64,000 nt of DNA, taken from Microcella sp. (GTDB lineage Bacteria > Actinomycetota > Actinomycetes > Actinomycetales > Microbacteriaceae). The notes beneath the pieces were generated by a model. The model was not told the origin of the DNA and searched no databases. It saw only the letters and a list, made by a program, of their open reading frames with translations. The number at the start of each line of letters is the position of its first letter. The first letter of the stretch is position 1. This document shows, in pieces, positions 40,594 through 52,185 of this stretch. The stretch spans positions 1,612,001-1,676,000 of the forward strand of contig NZ_CP075524.1 in NCBI RefSeq assembly GCF_025808395.1, in the 5' to 3' direction. The position numbers were made by a program, and so were the translations under genes.

Positions 40594-42392
40594 CGGCTGA
40601 GGGCCGCCAGCCGGTCTTCGCCCACTGGCTCGTCGCCGAGCAGCGGCAGCACGGCGACCCTCGGGGCGAGGGCTCTCACGCGGTCGATCTGCTCGAGCTC
40701 GGCCCGTGCGCGCTGGCGCAAGAACGGCGACTCGGGCTGCGCCGCAGCGACCGAGTTGTTGATGACCCACGCCCAGGGCGTGATGCCCGCTCGAGCGAGG
40801 TCTGCCTGCAGCTCTGCCGCTTCGAGCACGGGGGTCGTCTCGGCCAGGGTCACGATGATCATCTTGGTGAGCGCGGGGTCTTGCAGCCGCATCATGGGGG
40901 TCGTGAAGTGCATGCCGGCCGGCATGTTGCGGGCGATCTCGCGGTGGTACGACCCCGTGGCGTCGAGCAGCAGCAGCGTGTGGCCGGTCGGCGCGGTGTC
41001 GACGATGACGAAGCGCGAGCGCGCGGCCGAGATGACTTTCGAGAACTGCTGGAAGACCGCCACCTCGTCGGTGCACGGCGACATCAGGTCTTCTGCCAGC
41101 GCCGCGCGCCCCGCACCGTCGAGAGCGGCCCCTTTCGTCGCCATGACGTGCTCGCGGTACAGGCGCGTCGACTCGGCGGGGTCGATGCGCGAGACGGTCA
41201 GGCGGTCGACGTCGCCGTGCAGGGTCTCGATGAGGTGCGCCGCGGGGTCGGTGGTCGTCAGATGCACATCATGGCCCCGGTGCGCGAGCGCCACGGCGAG
41301 CGCGGCGGCGACGGTGGTCTTGCCGACCCCGCCTTTGCCCATGCACATGATGAGTCCGTGCCCGTCGCGCTCGAGCTCGTCGACGAGCGCGGCGAGGCCG
41401 CGGTCTGCGAGTGCGTGAGCTTCGAGGTTCGGGATGCTCGCCGCGACCCCCGCCGCCTCTGCCGTCTCGGCGGCGGGTGGTGCGAGCAGCCCGCGCAGAG
41501 CATCCACCCCCACCATGTTCACGGGGCGAAGGTCGATGAGGTCTCGCGGCAGCTCGGCGATGCCGGAGGGCATGGCCGCGATCGCGGCCTGCTCGCGGTC
41601 GCGCACGGCTCTCGCCAACGGCTCGTCGCCGGCCCGCTGCGGCAGCACGCCGTTGATCACGAGGTGCGCCTCGGTCATGCCGATCTCGGCCAGTTCGTGG
41701 TGCGTGCGATGCAGTTCGGCGAGCGACGATGGCTGGGCTCGCGCCACCAGAATCATGCGTGTCGACTGCGGGTCGGCGAGCACTCGCACGGCGGCGGCAT
41801 ACATCTCGCGCTGTCGCTCGAGCCCTGCCATGGGGCCGAGGCACGAGGGGTCGCCCTTGCCGTCGTCGAGAAAGGTCGTCCACGACCCTGGCAGCTGCAG
41901 CAGGCGGATGGTGTGCCCGGTCGGCGCGGTGTCGAAGATGACGTGGTCGAACTGCGCGGTCAGCGACTCGTCGGCCAGAAAGCCGGTGAACTCGTCGAAT
42001 GACGCGATCTCGGTCGTGCACGAACCGGAGAGGCTTTCGACGATGCTCGCGAGCTCTGCCTCGGGCAGCAGGCCTCGCACGGGGCCGACGATGCGCTCGC
42101 GGTACTGCTCTGCCGCCTGCTCAGGGTCGATCTCGATGGCCGAGAGGCCGGGCACCGAGGGTATGGGGGTGATCGCGTTGCCGATCGTCGCACCGAAGAC
42201 CTGCCCGACATTCGACGCGGGGTCGGTGCTCACGAGCAGCACTCTGGCGCCCTCGTCGGCGAGGTGGATGGCTGCTGCACAGGCGATCGAGGTCTTGCCG
42301 ACGCCGCCTTTGCCGGTGAAGAAGGCGAAGCGGGGCAGCGCCGTGAGAAACCGCGCCGCAGTGCCAGAGGGCACCGGCAGAGTCGTGGGCAT
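40590..42392 (-). CDS. arsA: ArsA-type arsenite efflux ATPase, two-domain
   Basis: A 600-residue tandem ATPase. Walker A appears twice as GKGGVGKT (near residues 24 and 330), and the ArsA signature DTAPTGHT appears in both halves. The three metalloid-binding Cys of E. coli ArsA all have counterparts: SGSCTTEIASFDEF, DPSCLGP and SPCTDEVAVF. ArsA normally drives the ArsB channel, and helped by ArsD, exports As(III)/Sb(III); no arsB, acr3 or arsD is in this window. ATG at 42392 is chosen; the longer frame overlaps the phosphatase gene and is not family-like. Confidence 0.93.
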   Translation of the reverse strand: MPTTLPVPSGTAARFLTALPRFAFFTGKGGVGKTSIACAAAIHLADEGARVLLVSTDPASNVGQVFGATIGNAITPIPSVPGLSAIEIDPEQAAEQYRERIVGPVRGLLPEAELASIVESLSGSCTTEIASFDEFTGFLADESLTAQFDHVIFDTAPTGHTIRLLQLPGSWTTFLDDGKGDPSCLGPMAGLERQREMYAAAVRVLADPQSTRMILVARAQPSSLAELHRTHHELAEIGMTEAHLVINGVLPQRAGDEPLARAVRDREQAAIAAMPSGIAELPRDLIDLRPVNMVGVDALRGLLAPPAAETAEAAGVAASIPNLEAHALADRGLAALVDELERDGHGLIMCMGKGGVGKTTVAAALAVALAHRGHDVHLTTTDPAAHLIETLHGDVDRLTVSRIDPAESTRLYREHVMATKGAALDGAGRAALAEDLMSPCTDEVAVFQQFSKVISAARSRFVIVDTAPTGHTLLLLDATGSYHREIARNMPAGMHFTTPMMRLQDPALTKMIIVTLAETTPVLEAAELQADLARAGITPWAWVINNSVAAAQPESPFLRQRARAELEQIDRVRALAPRVAVLPLLGDEPVGEDRLAALSR

Positions 42393-42448
42393 GACTCCAT
42401 GCTCCCACTGAAGTGATGCGTGCCGCAGGGTGACGAGCGCGCGCTGGT

Positions 42449-43093
42449 CTACAGCGGTCGCACCTCGATGCCCAGCTCGAGCGCCAGCTCGCGCACGTGC
42501 GAGGCGATGAGGTCGCGGGTGTGCCGAATTCCCGACTTGCCGCTCGTGCTCTCGAGGGTGATGCTCCACGTGCGGAAGGGGTGGCCCTCGAGCGCGGTGA
42601 GCGAGTCGTTGCAGTTGAGCACGACGATGTGGTCTGCCGCGGCGATGAACTCGGGCACGACGGGCTTCGGATACTCGCCGAAGACCGCGACCCCCACCTC
42701 GTCGAGCGTCTCGATCACTGCGGGAAGCACGCGTGCCGAGGGGGTGTCGCCCGCGCTGACCACGCGGGTCTCTGGCGAGGCCGTCGCCCGCAGAATCGCC
42801 CCCGCGAGCTGCGAGCGCCCCGCGTTGCCCGAGCACACGAACAGCACCGACGGCGGCCGCGGAGCGTCTCGGTAGTGCTCGACCCAGCGCAGCGCCTCGA
42901 GTCGATCGGCGGCGAGCTGCGCGGTGAGCGCTCGAGCGTGCTGCGAGGGATGATCGAGGTGGCGGTAGCGTCGCAGGCTGTCGAGCACGATCTCGTGCAC
43001 GACGTCGTCAGAGAACTGCGGCGCGAACTTGCCCGAGAGCCTTGCGGCCACCCGATCGACGACGGCGAGAGCGTCAGGTGCCTGCACGGTCAT
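42449..43093 (-). CDS. ArsC-like low-molecular-weight phosphatase with N-terminal three-helix bundle
   Basis: A 214-residue protein. Residues 1-75 form a helical bundle (ARLSGKFAPQFSDDVVHEIV), also seen in the ArsR-ArsC fusion at 55155. The phosphatase loop is VCSGNAGRSQ near residue 85. At the place where thioredoxin-linked arsenate reductases have MGCGDACP, this protein has LNCNDSLTALEG, so one expected Cys is missing. It may be a tyrosine phosphatase-like protein or an arsenate reductase using another thiol. Adjacent to arsA on the same strand (56-bp gap). The start at 43093 is preferred over 43108; neither has a strong ribosome site. Confidence 0.78.
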   Translation of the reverse strand: MTVQAPDALAVVDRVAARLSGKFAPQFSDDVVHEIVLDSLRRYRHLDHPSQHARALTAQLAADRLEALRWVEHYRDAPRPPSVLFVCSGNAGRSQLAGAILRATASPETRVVSAGDTPSARVLPAVIETLDEVGVAVFGEYPKPVVPEFIAAADHIVVLNCNDSLTALEGHPFRTWSITLESTSGKSGIRHTRDLIASHVRELALELGIEVRPL

Positions 43094-43163
43094 GCCTGTC
43101 GCCCCCATGGTCGTCAGCGCCGCACGCTCTGTGACGGTCGCGTAGCCAGCAAACGCGCACCGT

Positions 43164-43180
43164 GTGAACGGGCGGTGAAC
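43164..43180. promoter_or_regulatory. PHO box upstream of ppk
   Basis: GTGAAC at 43164-43169 and 43175-43180 form an 11-bp direct repeat, read on the minus strand as GTTCACCGCCCGTTCAC. It lies 50 bp before the ppk start and 70 bp before the divergent phosphatase gene. The geometry equals that of the boxes before pstS1 and pstS2. Confidence 0.55.
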
Positions 43181-43230
43181 GTGCTGCAACTGCCGCGAAT
43201 CCATTGGGCGATTGCTGACACAATGGCGCC

Positions 43231-45422
<2,192 letters not shown>

Positions 45423-45426
<4 letters not shown>

Positions 45427-46385
45427 CGCCGCCCTCGGTGACGACCCGACCTGACATCGTGCAGGCGGCCGGCGCTGTCGTGTGGAAGATGGTCGACGGA
45501 AAGGCACGCATCCTGCTCGTGCATCGCACGCAGCACAAAGACGTGTCGTTGCCCAAGGGCAAGGTCGATCCTGGCGAGACGCTGCCGCACACGGCGGTGC
45601 GCGAGATCGCTGAAGAGACGGGCTTCGACGTCGTGCTCGGTGCGCCGCTCGGCGCCGTCGAATACACCCTGCCGAACGGGCGCGACAAGATCGTGCACTA
45701 CTGGTCGGCCGAGGTCGACGCCGGCGCCGCCGAACGCCACAGCTATGAGGCCAACGGCGAGATCTTCGCGCTCGAATGGGTGCCGCTGACGAAGGCGGCC
45801 AAGAAGCTCACCTACGAGCACGACGCAGACGTCGTCGAGCGCTTCGCCGCCCAGGTCGACGCCGGGCGCGCGCGAACGTTCGCGCTCATCGTGCTGCGGC
45901 ACGGCAAGGCGATGCCTCACGAGCGCTGGGACGGCCCCGACCACACCCGCCCCTTGCTGCACCAGGGCATCGAGCAGTCGGCCTCGGTCGCGGGCGGCGT
46001 GGCCGCCTTCGGCCCTCAGGTGCTCGTGAGCAGCCCGGCCGCCCGATGCGTGGCCACCATCGCTGCGACAGCAGCGCTGACCGACATCGCCGTCAAGCAC
46101 TCGCGCAGCATCAGTCAAGATGCCTACAGCAGCGACGGCGATCGGGTGAGGGCTCACGTCGCCAAGAGGCTCGCGAAGCGGCGCACCACTGTGCTGTGCA
46201 GCCACGGCCCGGTGATTCCGCAAATCATCGCAGCGGCCGCCGAACTCGGCGGGGCAGCGGTGACGCCCGAGCTGCGTCGAGGTGCCGCGTTGTCGACCGG
46301 GGAGTACACCGTGATGCACTTCGCGCTCGAGGGCGAGCGGCCGTGGCTCGTAAGCATCGAGACGCACTCTCCCGTGCTGGTCTGA
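45423..46385 (+). CDS. NUDIX hydrolase-histidine phosphatase fusion (MutT1-like)
   Basis: A 320-residue two-domain protein. Residues 15-140 hold a NUDIX domain with the box GKVDPGETLPHTAVREIAEETG. Residues 155-320 form a histidine phosphatase with the phospho-His loop VLRHGKAMPHERW and a later His in LCSHGP. Mycobacterial MutT1 has the same design and cleans 8-oxo-dGTP or Ap4A-type nucleotides. Next to ppk, a role in nucleotide or polyphosphate turnover is possible. Translation is coupled to ppk. Confidence 0.9.
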
Positions 46386-46400
46386 GTCAGCCGCTCGCGC

Positions 46401-46418
46401 GTTAACCTGCTGTTAACC
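46401..46418. promoter_or_regulatory. PHO box upstream of pst operon 1
   Basis: GTTAACCTGCTGTTAACC: two GTTAACC units 11 bp apart. It lies 85 bp upstream of the pstS start and is the clearest box of the window after the pstS2 one. Confidence 0.65.
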
Positions 46419-46503
46419 TTTCTCGGCCTGAATGTGCTTGACTTCGCTGGCGGCGTTCGCGCGTCGACCCGTCGTGCTGTTGACCTCCATCGAAAGGGCT
46501 CGG

Positions 46504-47580
46504 GTGCTGTTCTCGCGCATCGCCGTCGGCGCCCTCGCACTCGCCTCGGTGGTGAGTCTCGCGGCCTGCGCAGTGAACGAACGAGACCGCGTGATTCTGC
46601 CCGGCAGCCTCGTCGGAACCCTCGACGGCTCAGGCTCGTCGGCTCAGAGCGCCGCACAAGAGGCGTGGATCGCGATGGTGCAGAACGCCAACGGCGGCCT
46701 CACCGTGAACTACGAGCCCTCGGGCTCGGGCGCCGGCAGAGAAGCCTTTCTCTCAGGGGGCGTCGACTACGCGGGCTCTGACTCGCCGCTCTCGCCCAGT
46801 GAGCTCGAGGGAGCGTTCGGGGGATGCGTCGACGGCACGACAGGCATCGACCTGCCTCTCTACATCTCGCCGCTGGCGATCATCTTCAACGTCGAGGGGG
46901 TCGACCGGCTCCGCCTCGACGCCGCGACGACGGCGCGCATCTTTCGGGGTGACATCACGCGCTGGAACCACCCCTCGATCGCCGCACTGAACGAGAACAC
47001 CCGGCTGCCTGACGCCACCATCACCGCGGTGCACCGCTCAGACGCCTCCGGCACGACGAAGAACTTCACCGACTATCTGGCTCAAGCCGCGAGCGACGAA
47101 TGGGGGGTCGACGCAGCCGACAACTGGCCGTTCGGCGGCGAGTCGGCGCAAGGCAACTCGGGCGTCGTCAACGCCGTCACCAACGGCATCAACACCATCG
47201 GCTACGCCGATGCCTCACGGGCAGGAGGGCTCGGCATCGCCTCGCTGCTGGTAGGCGACGAGTTCGTCGACTACACGCCCGAGGCCGCGGCCAGAGTGGT
47301 CGAACTCTCTCCGCTCGAAGACGGCCGAGCCGCGAACGACCTCGCGATCGCGATCGACCGCACCATCGACGAGCCGGGCACCTACCCGCTCGTCCTCGTG
47401 AGCTACGTCATCGCCTGCGAGCAGTACCGCGACCCCGACACTGCAGAGCTCGTACGGGGCTTCCTCGAGTTCGTCGCGAGCCCCGAGGGCCAGGCGGTCT
47501 CGGCCGAGTTCGCCGGTTCGGCCCCGCTGAGCCCTGGGCTCGCCGAGCGAGTGACGGCAGCGATCGGCAGCATCCGATGA
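46504..47580 (+). CDS. pstS: Phosphate-binding lipoprotein PstS, copy 1
   Basis: A 358-residue extracytoplasmic lipoprotein with lipobox SLAAC near residue 22. The phosphate loop is seen in LDGSGSSAQSAAQEAW, YEPSGSGAGREAFLSG and VHRSDASGTTKNFTDYL, the typical PstS motifs. I start at GTG 46504 after GAAAGGG; the open frame continues upstream to 46432 with no signal-peptide character and would be closer to the PHO box. It hands phosphate to the PstCAB importer encoded next, with a four-base overlap. Confidence 0.93.
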   Translation: MLFSRIAVGALALASVVSLAACAVNERDRVILPGSLVGTLDGSGSSAQSAAQEAWIAMVQNANGGLTVNYEPSGSGAGREAFLSGGVDYAGSDSPLSPSELEGAFGGCVDGTTGIDLPLYISPLAIIFNVEGVDRLRLDAATTARIFRGDITRWNHPSIAALNENTRLPDATITAVHRSDASGTTKNFTDYLAQAASDEWGVDAADNWPFGGESAQGNSGVVNAVTNGINTIGYADASRAGGLGIASLLVGDEFVDYTPEAAARVVELSPLEDGRAANDLAIAIDRTIDEPGTYPLVLVSYVIACEQYRDPDTAELVRGFLEFVASPEGQAVSAEFAGSAPLSPGLAERVTAAIGSIR

Positions 47581-48527
47581 CGGCGACCGCGCCACGAGAC
47601 ACGCTGGCCTCTGCCGCCCGCGCTCGACTGGGCGACGTGGTCTTCAGGCGACTCGCGGTGGCGGCTGGTGTCACGATCTTGCTCGCGCTCGCCGCCGTCG
47701 CCGTGTTTCTCGTCGCCCAGTCGATTCCGGCGCTCATCGCCGACCCCGCCGACCTGCGGGGCCAGCCCGAGAGCTTCTGGCACTACGTCGGGCCGCTCGC
47801 TTTCGGCACCGTGTGGGCTGCGGCACTCGCACTGCTCATGGCGGTGCCGCTGTCGATCGGCATCGCGCTCTTCATCTCTCACTACGCCCCTCGTCGACTC
47901 GCCCAGCCCCTCGGCTACATCGTCGACCTGCTCGCGGCGGTTCCGAGCGTCGTCTACGGGCTCTGGGGCATCACGGTGCTCGCACCAGCGGCCGTGCCGT
48001 TCTACACCTGGTTGACCGAGAACCTGGGGTGGATTCCTCTCTTCGCGCCGCCCGCCTCAGGAACGGGACGCACGGTGCTCACGGTCGCCATCGTGCTCGC
48101 GGTCATGGTGCTGCCGATCATCACCGCCCTGTGCCGCGAGGTCTTCGTGCAGACCCCCGTGCTGCACGAAGAAGCGGCGTTCGCCCTCGGCGCCACGCGC
48201 TGGGAGATGATTCGCATGGCGGTCTTTCCCTATGCACGATCGGGCATCGTCTCAGCCTCGATGCTCGGGCTCGGGCGCGCACTCGGCGAAACCATGGCGG
48301 TCGCGATGGTGCTCTCTCCATCGGCGATCGTGAGCCTCGCCATCTTGACCCCCGAGAACCCGTCGACCATCGCGGCCAACATCGCCCTCAACTTTCCTGA
48401 ATCGGCCGGTCTTCAGGTGAATGCACTCATCGCCACCGGGCTCATCCTCTTCGTCATCACGCTCGCCGTGAACTCGATCGCCCGTGCGATCGTCACGCAC
48501 CACGAGCGAGGGCTGGAGTCACGATGA
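47577..48527 (+). CDS. pstC: Phosphate ABC importer permease PstC, copy 1
   Basis: A 316-residue permease with about six membrane helices and the ATPase-docking EAA loop EAAFALGATRWEMIRM near residue 205. GRALGETMAVAMVLSPS is characteristic of PstC. ATG at 47577 overlaps the pstS stop (ATGA) and the stop overlaps the pstA start (ATGA), giving a tightly coupled operon. Confidence 0.94.
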   Translation: MTATAPRDTLASAARARLGDVVFRRLAVAAGVTILLALAAVAVFLVAQSIPALIADPADLRGQPESFWHYVGPLAFGTVWAAALALLMAVPLSIGIALFISHYAPRRLAQPLGYIVDLLAAVPSVVYGLWGITVLAPAAVPFYTWLTENLGWIPLFAPPASGTGRTVLTVAIVLAVMVLPIITALCREVFVQTPVLHEEAAFALGATRWEMIRMAVFPYARSGIVSASMLGLGRALGETMAVAMVLSPSAIVSLAILTPENPSTIAANIALNFPESAGLQVNALIATGLILFVITLAVNSIARAIVTHHERGLESR

Positions 48528-49597
48528 CCTCGGTCGCCGCACAGCCCAACGCCTACACCTCGGGGCGACTGCCCCGGTGGTTCGCGCCGACCCTGCTCGG
48601 GGTCTCAGTCGCGGCAGGCATGGGCGTCATCGGCCTGCTGGCGGGTGCCGGTGCGATCGCCGAGTTCTCGATCGTGCCAGCGATTCTGCTCGGGGCACTC
48701 ACCTACGTCGTGATGATCACCGTGATCTCACGAGCGGCCGAAGGCGGCCGCGCAGCGACCGATCGACTCGTCACGGCACTCGTCGTCTCGGCCTTCGTGA
48801 TCGCGCTGCTGCCGCTCATCTCGCTCTTGACCACCGTGATCATCAACGGCACCGACCGGTTCGACATCACGTTCTTCACCCACTCGATGCGCAGCGTCAT
48901 CGGCGACGGCGGAGGCGCGCTGCACGCCATCGTCGGCACGCTCATCATCACGGCTCTCGCCACCGTCATCTCGGTGCCGGTGGGGCTGTTCACTGCGATC
49001 TACCTGGTGGAGTACGGCCGAGGGCGCCTGGCACGATCGATCACATTCTTCGTCGACGTGATGACGGGCATCCCCTCGATCGTCGCAGGGCTGTTCGCCT
49101 ACGCGCTCTTCGCCCTCATCTTCGGCGAGGGCTTGCGCATGGGGTTCGCCGGGTCGATCGCGCTCGCCGTGCTCATGATTCCCGTGGTCGTGCGATCGAG
49201 CGAAGAGATGCTGAAGCTCGTGCCGCAAGAGCTGCGTGAGGCCTCATACGCGCTCGGTGTTCCGCGCTGGCGCACGATCGCCAAGGTCGTCTTGCCGACC
49301 GCCGCCGCCGGCATCATCACGGGCATCACGCTGGCCATCGCGCGCGTCATCGGCGAGACGGCGCCGCTCTTGATCGTGGCCGGCTTCACCTCGAGCATGA
49401 ACTACAACCCCTTCAGCGAGCGCATGCAGAGCCTGCCCGTGTTCGTCTACACGCAGTACGCCAACCCCGGTTCGCAAGTCGACTACTACCTCGAACGCGC
49501 GTGGGCCGGAGCCTTGACCCTCATCCTCATCGTGATGGCGCTGAACCTCATCGCCCGACTCGTGGCGCGCGCCTTCGCACCGCGCACGCGCCGCTGA
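48524..49597 (+). CDS. pstA: Phosphate ABC importer permease PstA, copy 1
   Basis: A 357-residue permease with an N-terminal extra hydrophobic hairpin, then the canonical six-helix core; EAA loop LREASYALGVPRWRTIAKV near residue 245, followed by RVIGETAPLLIVAGF. Partner of PstC in the membrane pore. pstB starts 25 bp after its stop. Confidence 0.94.
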   Translation: MTSVAAQPNAYTSGRLPRWFAPTLLGVSVAAGMGVIGLLAGAGAIAEFSIVPAILLGALTYVVMITVISRAAEGGRAATDRLVTALVVSAFVIALLPLISLLTTVIINGTDRFDITFFTHSMRSVIGDGGGALHAIVGTLIITALATVISVPVGLFTAIYLVEYGRGRLARSITFFVDVMTGIPSIVAGLFAYALFALIFGEGLRMGFAGSIALAVLMIPVVVRSSEEMLKLVPQELREASYALGVPRWRTIAKVVLPTAAAGIITGITLAIARVIGETAPLLIVAGFTSSMNYNPFSERMQSLPVFVYTQYANPGSQVDYYLERAWAGALTLILIVMALNLIARLVARAFAPRTRR

Positions 49598-49622
49598 CCC
49601 CGAACCGCACCAGGAGCCCGAC

Positions 49623-50402
49623 GTGTCGAAACGCATCGAAGTCACCGACCTCAACGTCTACTACGGCAGCTTTCTCGCTGTGGAAGGGGTCACCCTGACG
49701 ATCGAGCCGCGCAGCGTGACCGCCTTCATCGGGCCTTCGGGCTGCGGAAAGTCGACGTTCTTGCGCACGCTCAACCGCATGCACGAAGTGATTCCCGGCG
49801 CTCGCGTCGAGGGCGAGGTGCTCATCGACGGCAACAATCTCTACGCCCCCGGTGTCGACCCCGTGCTCGTGCGGCGCCAGGTCGGCATGGTGTTTCAGCG
49901 CCCCAACCCTTTTCCGACCATGTCGATTCGCGACAACGTTCTCGCCGGAGTCAAGCTCAACGCACGCCGCATGCCCAAGGCAGAAGCTGACGAGCTCGTC
50001 GAGGCCTCGCTCAACGGCGCCAACCTCTGGAACGAGGTGAAAGACCGTCTCGACCGTCCGGGGGCGAGCCTGTCTGGCGGGCAGCAGCAGCGCCTGTGCA
50101 TCGCCCGCGCCATCGCGGTATCACCCGATGTGCTGCTCATGGACGAGCCCTGCTCGGCCCTCGACCCCATCTCGACCCTGGCGATCGAAGACCTCATCGA
50201 GCAGCTCAAAGACGACTACACGATCGTGATCGTCACGCACAACATGCAGCAGGCCAGCCGCGTGAGCGACAAGACAGCCTTCTTCACGATCGCGGGCACG
50301 GGCAAGCCGGGCCGACTCATCGAGTACGACGACACCACGACGATCTTCTCGAACCCCGCGCAGAAGTCGACCGAAGACTACGTGTCTGGCCGGTTCGGCT
50401 AG
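49623..50402 (+). CDS. pstB: Phosphate ABC importer ATPase PstB, copy 1
   Basis: A 259-residue ATPase: Walker A GPSGCGKSTFLR near residue 39, FQRPNPFPTMSI, signature LSGGQQQRLCIARA, Walker B LLMDEPCSALDP and the His switch THNMQQ. The ATG... frame begins with a GTG (V) codon at 49623 after CAGGAG. It ends pst operon 1, only 10 bp from the end of the converging pst operon 2. Confidence 0.95.
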   Translation: MSKRIEVTDLNVYYGSFLAVEGVTLTIEPRSVTAFIGPSGCGKSTFLRTLNRMHEVIPGARVEGEVLIDGNNLYAPGVDPVLVRRQVGMVFQRPNPFPTMSIRDNVLAGVKLNARRMPKAEADELVEASLNGANLWNEVKDRLDRPGASLSGGQQQRLCIARAIAVSPDVLLMDEPCSALDPISTLAIEDLIEQLKDDYTIVIVTHNMQQASRVSDKTAFFTIAGTGKPGRLIEYDDTTTIFSNPAQKSTEDYVSGRFG

Positions 50403-50412
50403 ACCGAGGCGA

Positions 50413-51237
50413 TCACCCGAAGCGGCCCGAGATGTAGCCCTCGGTGCGCTCGTCTTTCGGCTGCTCGAAGATCTGCGTCGTCATGCCGTACTCGACGAGC
50501 GTGCCCGTGCGGCTACCGGTCGCCTCGTCTTGTAGCACGCTGAAGAACGCCGTGCGGTCGGCGACTCGAGCGGCCTGCTGCATGTTGTGCGTGACGATCA
50601 CGATCGAGTACGTGTCGCGCAGCTCGTGCATGAGGTCTTCGATGCGACCGGTCGCAATCGGGTCGAGGGCCGAGCAGGGCTCATCCATGAGGATGACGTC
50701 TGGGTCGGTCGCGATCGCGCGTGCGATGCACAGGCGCTGCTGCTGACCGCCCGAGAGTCCGTAGGCGTTCTGCTTGAGCTTGTCTTTCACCTCGTCCCAC
50801 AGTGCCGCGCGGCGCAGCGTGCTCTCGACGAGGTCGTCCATGTTCTCGACGTTCATGCCCGTGACGCGAGGGCCGTAGGCGATGTTGTCGTAGATCGACT
50901 TCGGAAAGGGGTTGGGCTTCTGGAAGACCATGCCGATGTGACGGCGCACCTCGATCGGGTCGATCTTGGGCCCGTAGATGTCGATGCCGTGGTACTCGAC
51001 GCGCCCCTCGACGCGCGCGGTGGCCACCAGGTCGTTCATGCGGTTGAGGCACCGCAGCACCGTCGACTTGCCGCAGCCCGAGGGCCCGATGAGCGCCGTG
51101 ATCTCATTGACACCGAACGCCAGGTCGACGTTGCTCACGGCGTGGAAGTTGCCGTAGTAGACGTTCAGATCGTCGATGGTGAACACCGTGCGGTGCGGCC
51201 AGGATTCTGGACGGGTCTTTGCGGCTGGGTCAGTCAT
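50413..51237 (-). CDS. pstB: Phosphate ABC importer ATPase PstB, copy 2
   Basis: A 274-residue ATPase with GPSGCGKSTVLR, FQKPNPFPKSIYDN, LSGGQQQRLCIARA, LMDEPCSALDP and THNMQQAARVAD. Compared with copy 1 it has an N-terminal tail of about 20 residues and a longer C-terminal loop (DEATGSRTGTLVEY), the form more usual in actinobacteria. It ends pst operon 2. Both copies keep every catalytic motif, so both should be active. Confidence 0.95.
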   Translation of the reverse strand: MTDPAAKTRPESWPHRTVFTIDDLNVYYGNFHAVSNVDLAFGVNEITALIGPSGCGKSTVLRCLNRMNDLVATARVEGRVEYHGIDIYGPKIDPIEVRRHIGMVFQKPNPFPKSIYDNIAYGPRVTGMNVENMDDLVESTLRRAALWDEVKDKLKQNAYGLSGGQQQRLCIARAIATDPDVILMDEPCSALDPIATGRIEDLMHELRDTYSIVIVTHNMQQAARVADRTAFFSVLQDEATGSRTGTLVEYGMTTQIFEQPKDERTEGYISGRFG

Positions 51238-51261
51238 GAGATTCCTCAGTTCGTGGTCGGG

Positions 51262-52185
51262 TCAGAGTTGGCGGGCGTACCTGGCACGCAGCCAGATCGC
51301 GACCGAGTTCATGGTCAGCAGCAGGGCGACGAGCACGAGGGCGCCCGCTGCGGCCAGCACGCGGAACTCGTCTTGCGGACGCACCGCCCACTGGTAGATC
51401 TGCACGGGAATCGCGCTGTACGCACCCTCGAACGCGCTCTCGGGCAAGAACCGCACGAAGGTGGTCGCGCCGACGAGCAAGAGCGGGGCGGTCTCACCGA
51501 TCGCCCGTGACATCGCGAGGATGGTGCCCGTCAGAATGCCGGGAACCGACAGCGGCAGCACCTGACGCCAGGTCGTCTGCCACTTCGTGGCACCGAGCCC
51601 CAGCGACGCGTCGCGCAGGGTCGGGGGCACGCCTCGAATCGCCTCTCGAGACGAGATGATCACCGTGGGCAGCACCATCATCGCGAGGGTGAGCGACCCC
51701 GCGAACGCGACGAAGCCCAGGCTCAGGGGGCCGCGCACGATGAAGGCGAGGCCGAGAATGCCGAAGACGATCGAGGGTACTGCGGCGAGGTTCTGAATGT
51801 TGACCTCGATGACGCGGTTGTACCACTTGTCGCGGTCTGCATACTCTTCGAGGTAGATCGCCGCGCTGACACCGAGCGGAACGATCGTGACGAGCGTGCC
51901 GAGCATGACATACGTCGTGCCGACGATCGCGGGCAGGAAGCCCGAGGTGTCGGTGTTGATCGACGACGGCATCTGCGTGAACAGATTGAGGTCGAGACGG
52001 TCAGAACCGCGAATGGCGACGAAGATGAGCAGCGTCGCGAGCATGACGAGGCCGAGCATGATCGAGAACAGCAGCACGGCGCGGAAGAGCTCGCCCTTGA
52101 TGTCGATGCCGACGCGATCGAGTCGAATCGTCGAGCTGCGGGTCGCCTCCACGGCGATGCGGGTGCGCCCTGACGTCTTGCTCAT
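51262..52185 (-). CDS. pstA: Phosphate ABC importer permease PstA, copy 2
   Basis: A 307-residue permease with six predicted helices; EAA loop LRDASLGLGATKWQTTW near 205, then MSRAIGETAPLLLVGA. The ATG at 52185 overlaps the pstC stop (ATGA); a 61-residue upstream extension in the same frame lies antisense-free within pstC but reads as His/Arg-rich noise. Shorter at the N-terminus than copy 1. Confidence 0.94.
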   Translation of the reverse strand: MSKTSGRTRIAVEATRSSTIRLDRVGIDIKGELFRAVLLFSIMLGLVMLATLLIFVAIRGSDRLDLNLFTQMPSSINTDTSGFLPAIVGTTYVMLGTLVTIVPLGVSAAIYLEEYADRDKWYNRVIEVNIQNLAAVPSIVFGILGLAFIVRGPLSLGFVAFAGSLTLAMMVLPTVIISSREAIRGVPPTLRDASLGLGATKWQTTWRQVLPLSVPGILTGTILAMSRAIGETAPLLLVGATTFVRFLPESAFEGAYSAIPVQIYQWAVRPQDEFRVLAAAGALVLVALLLTMNSVAIWLRARYARQL

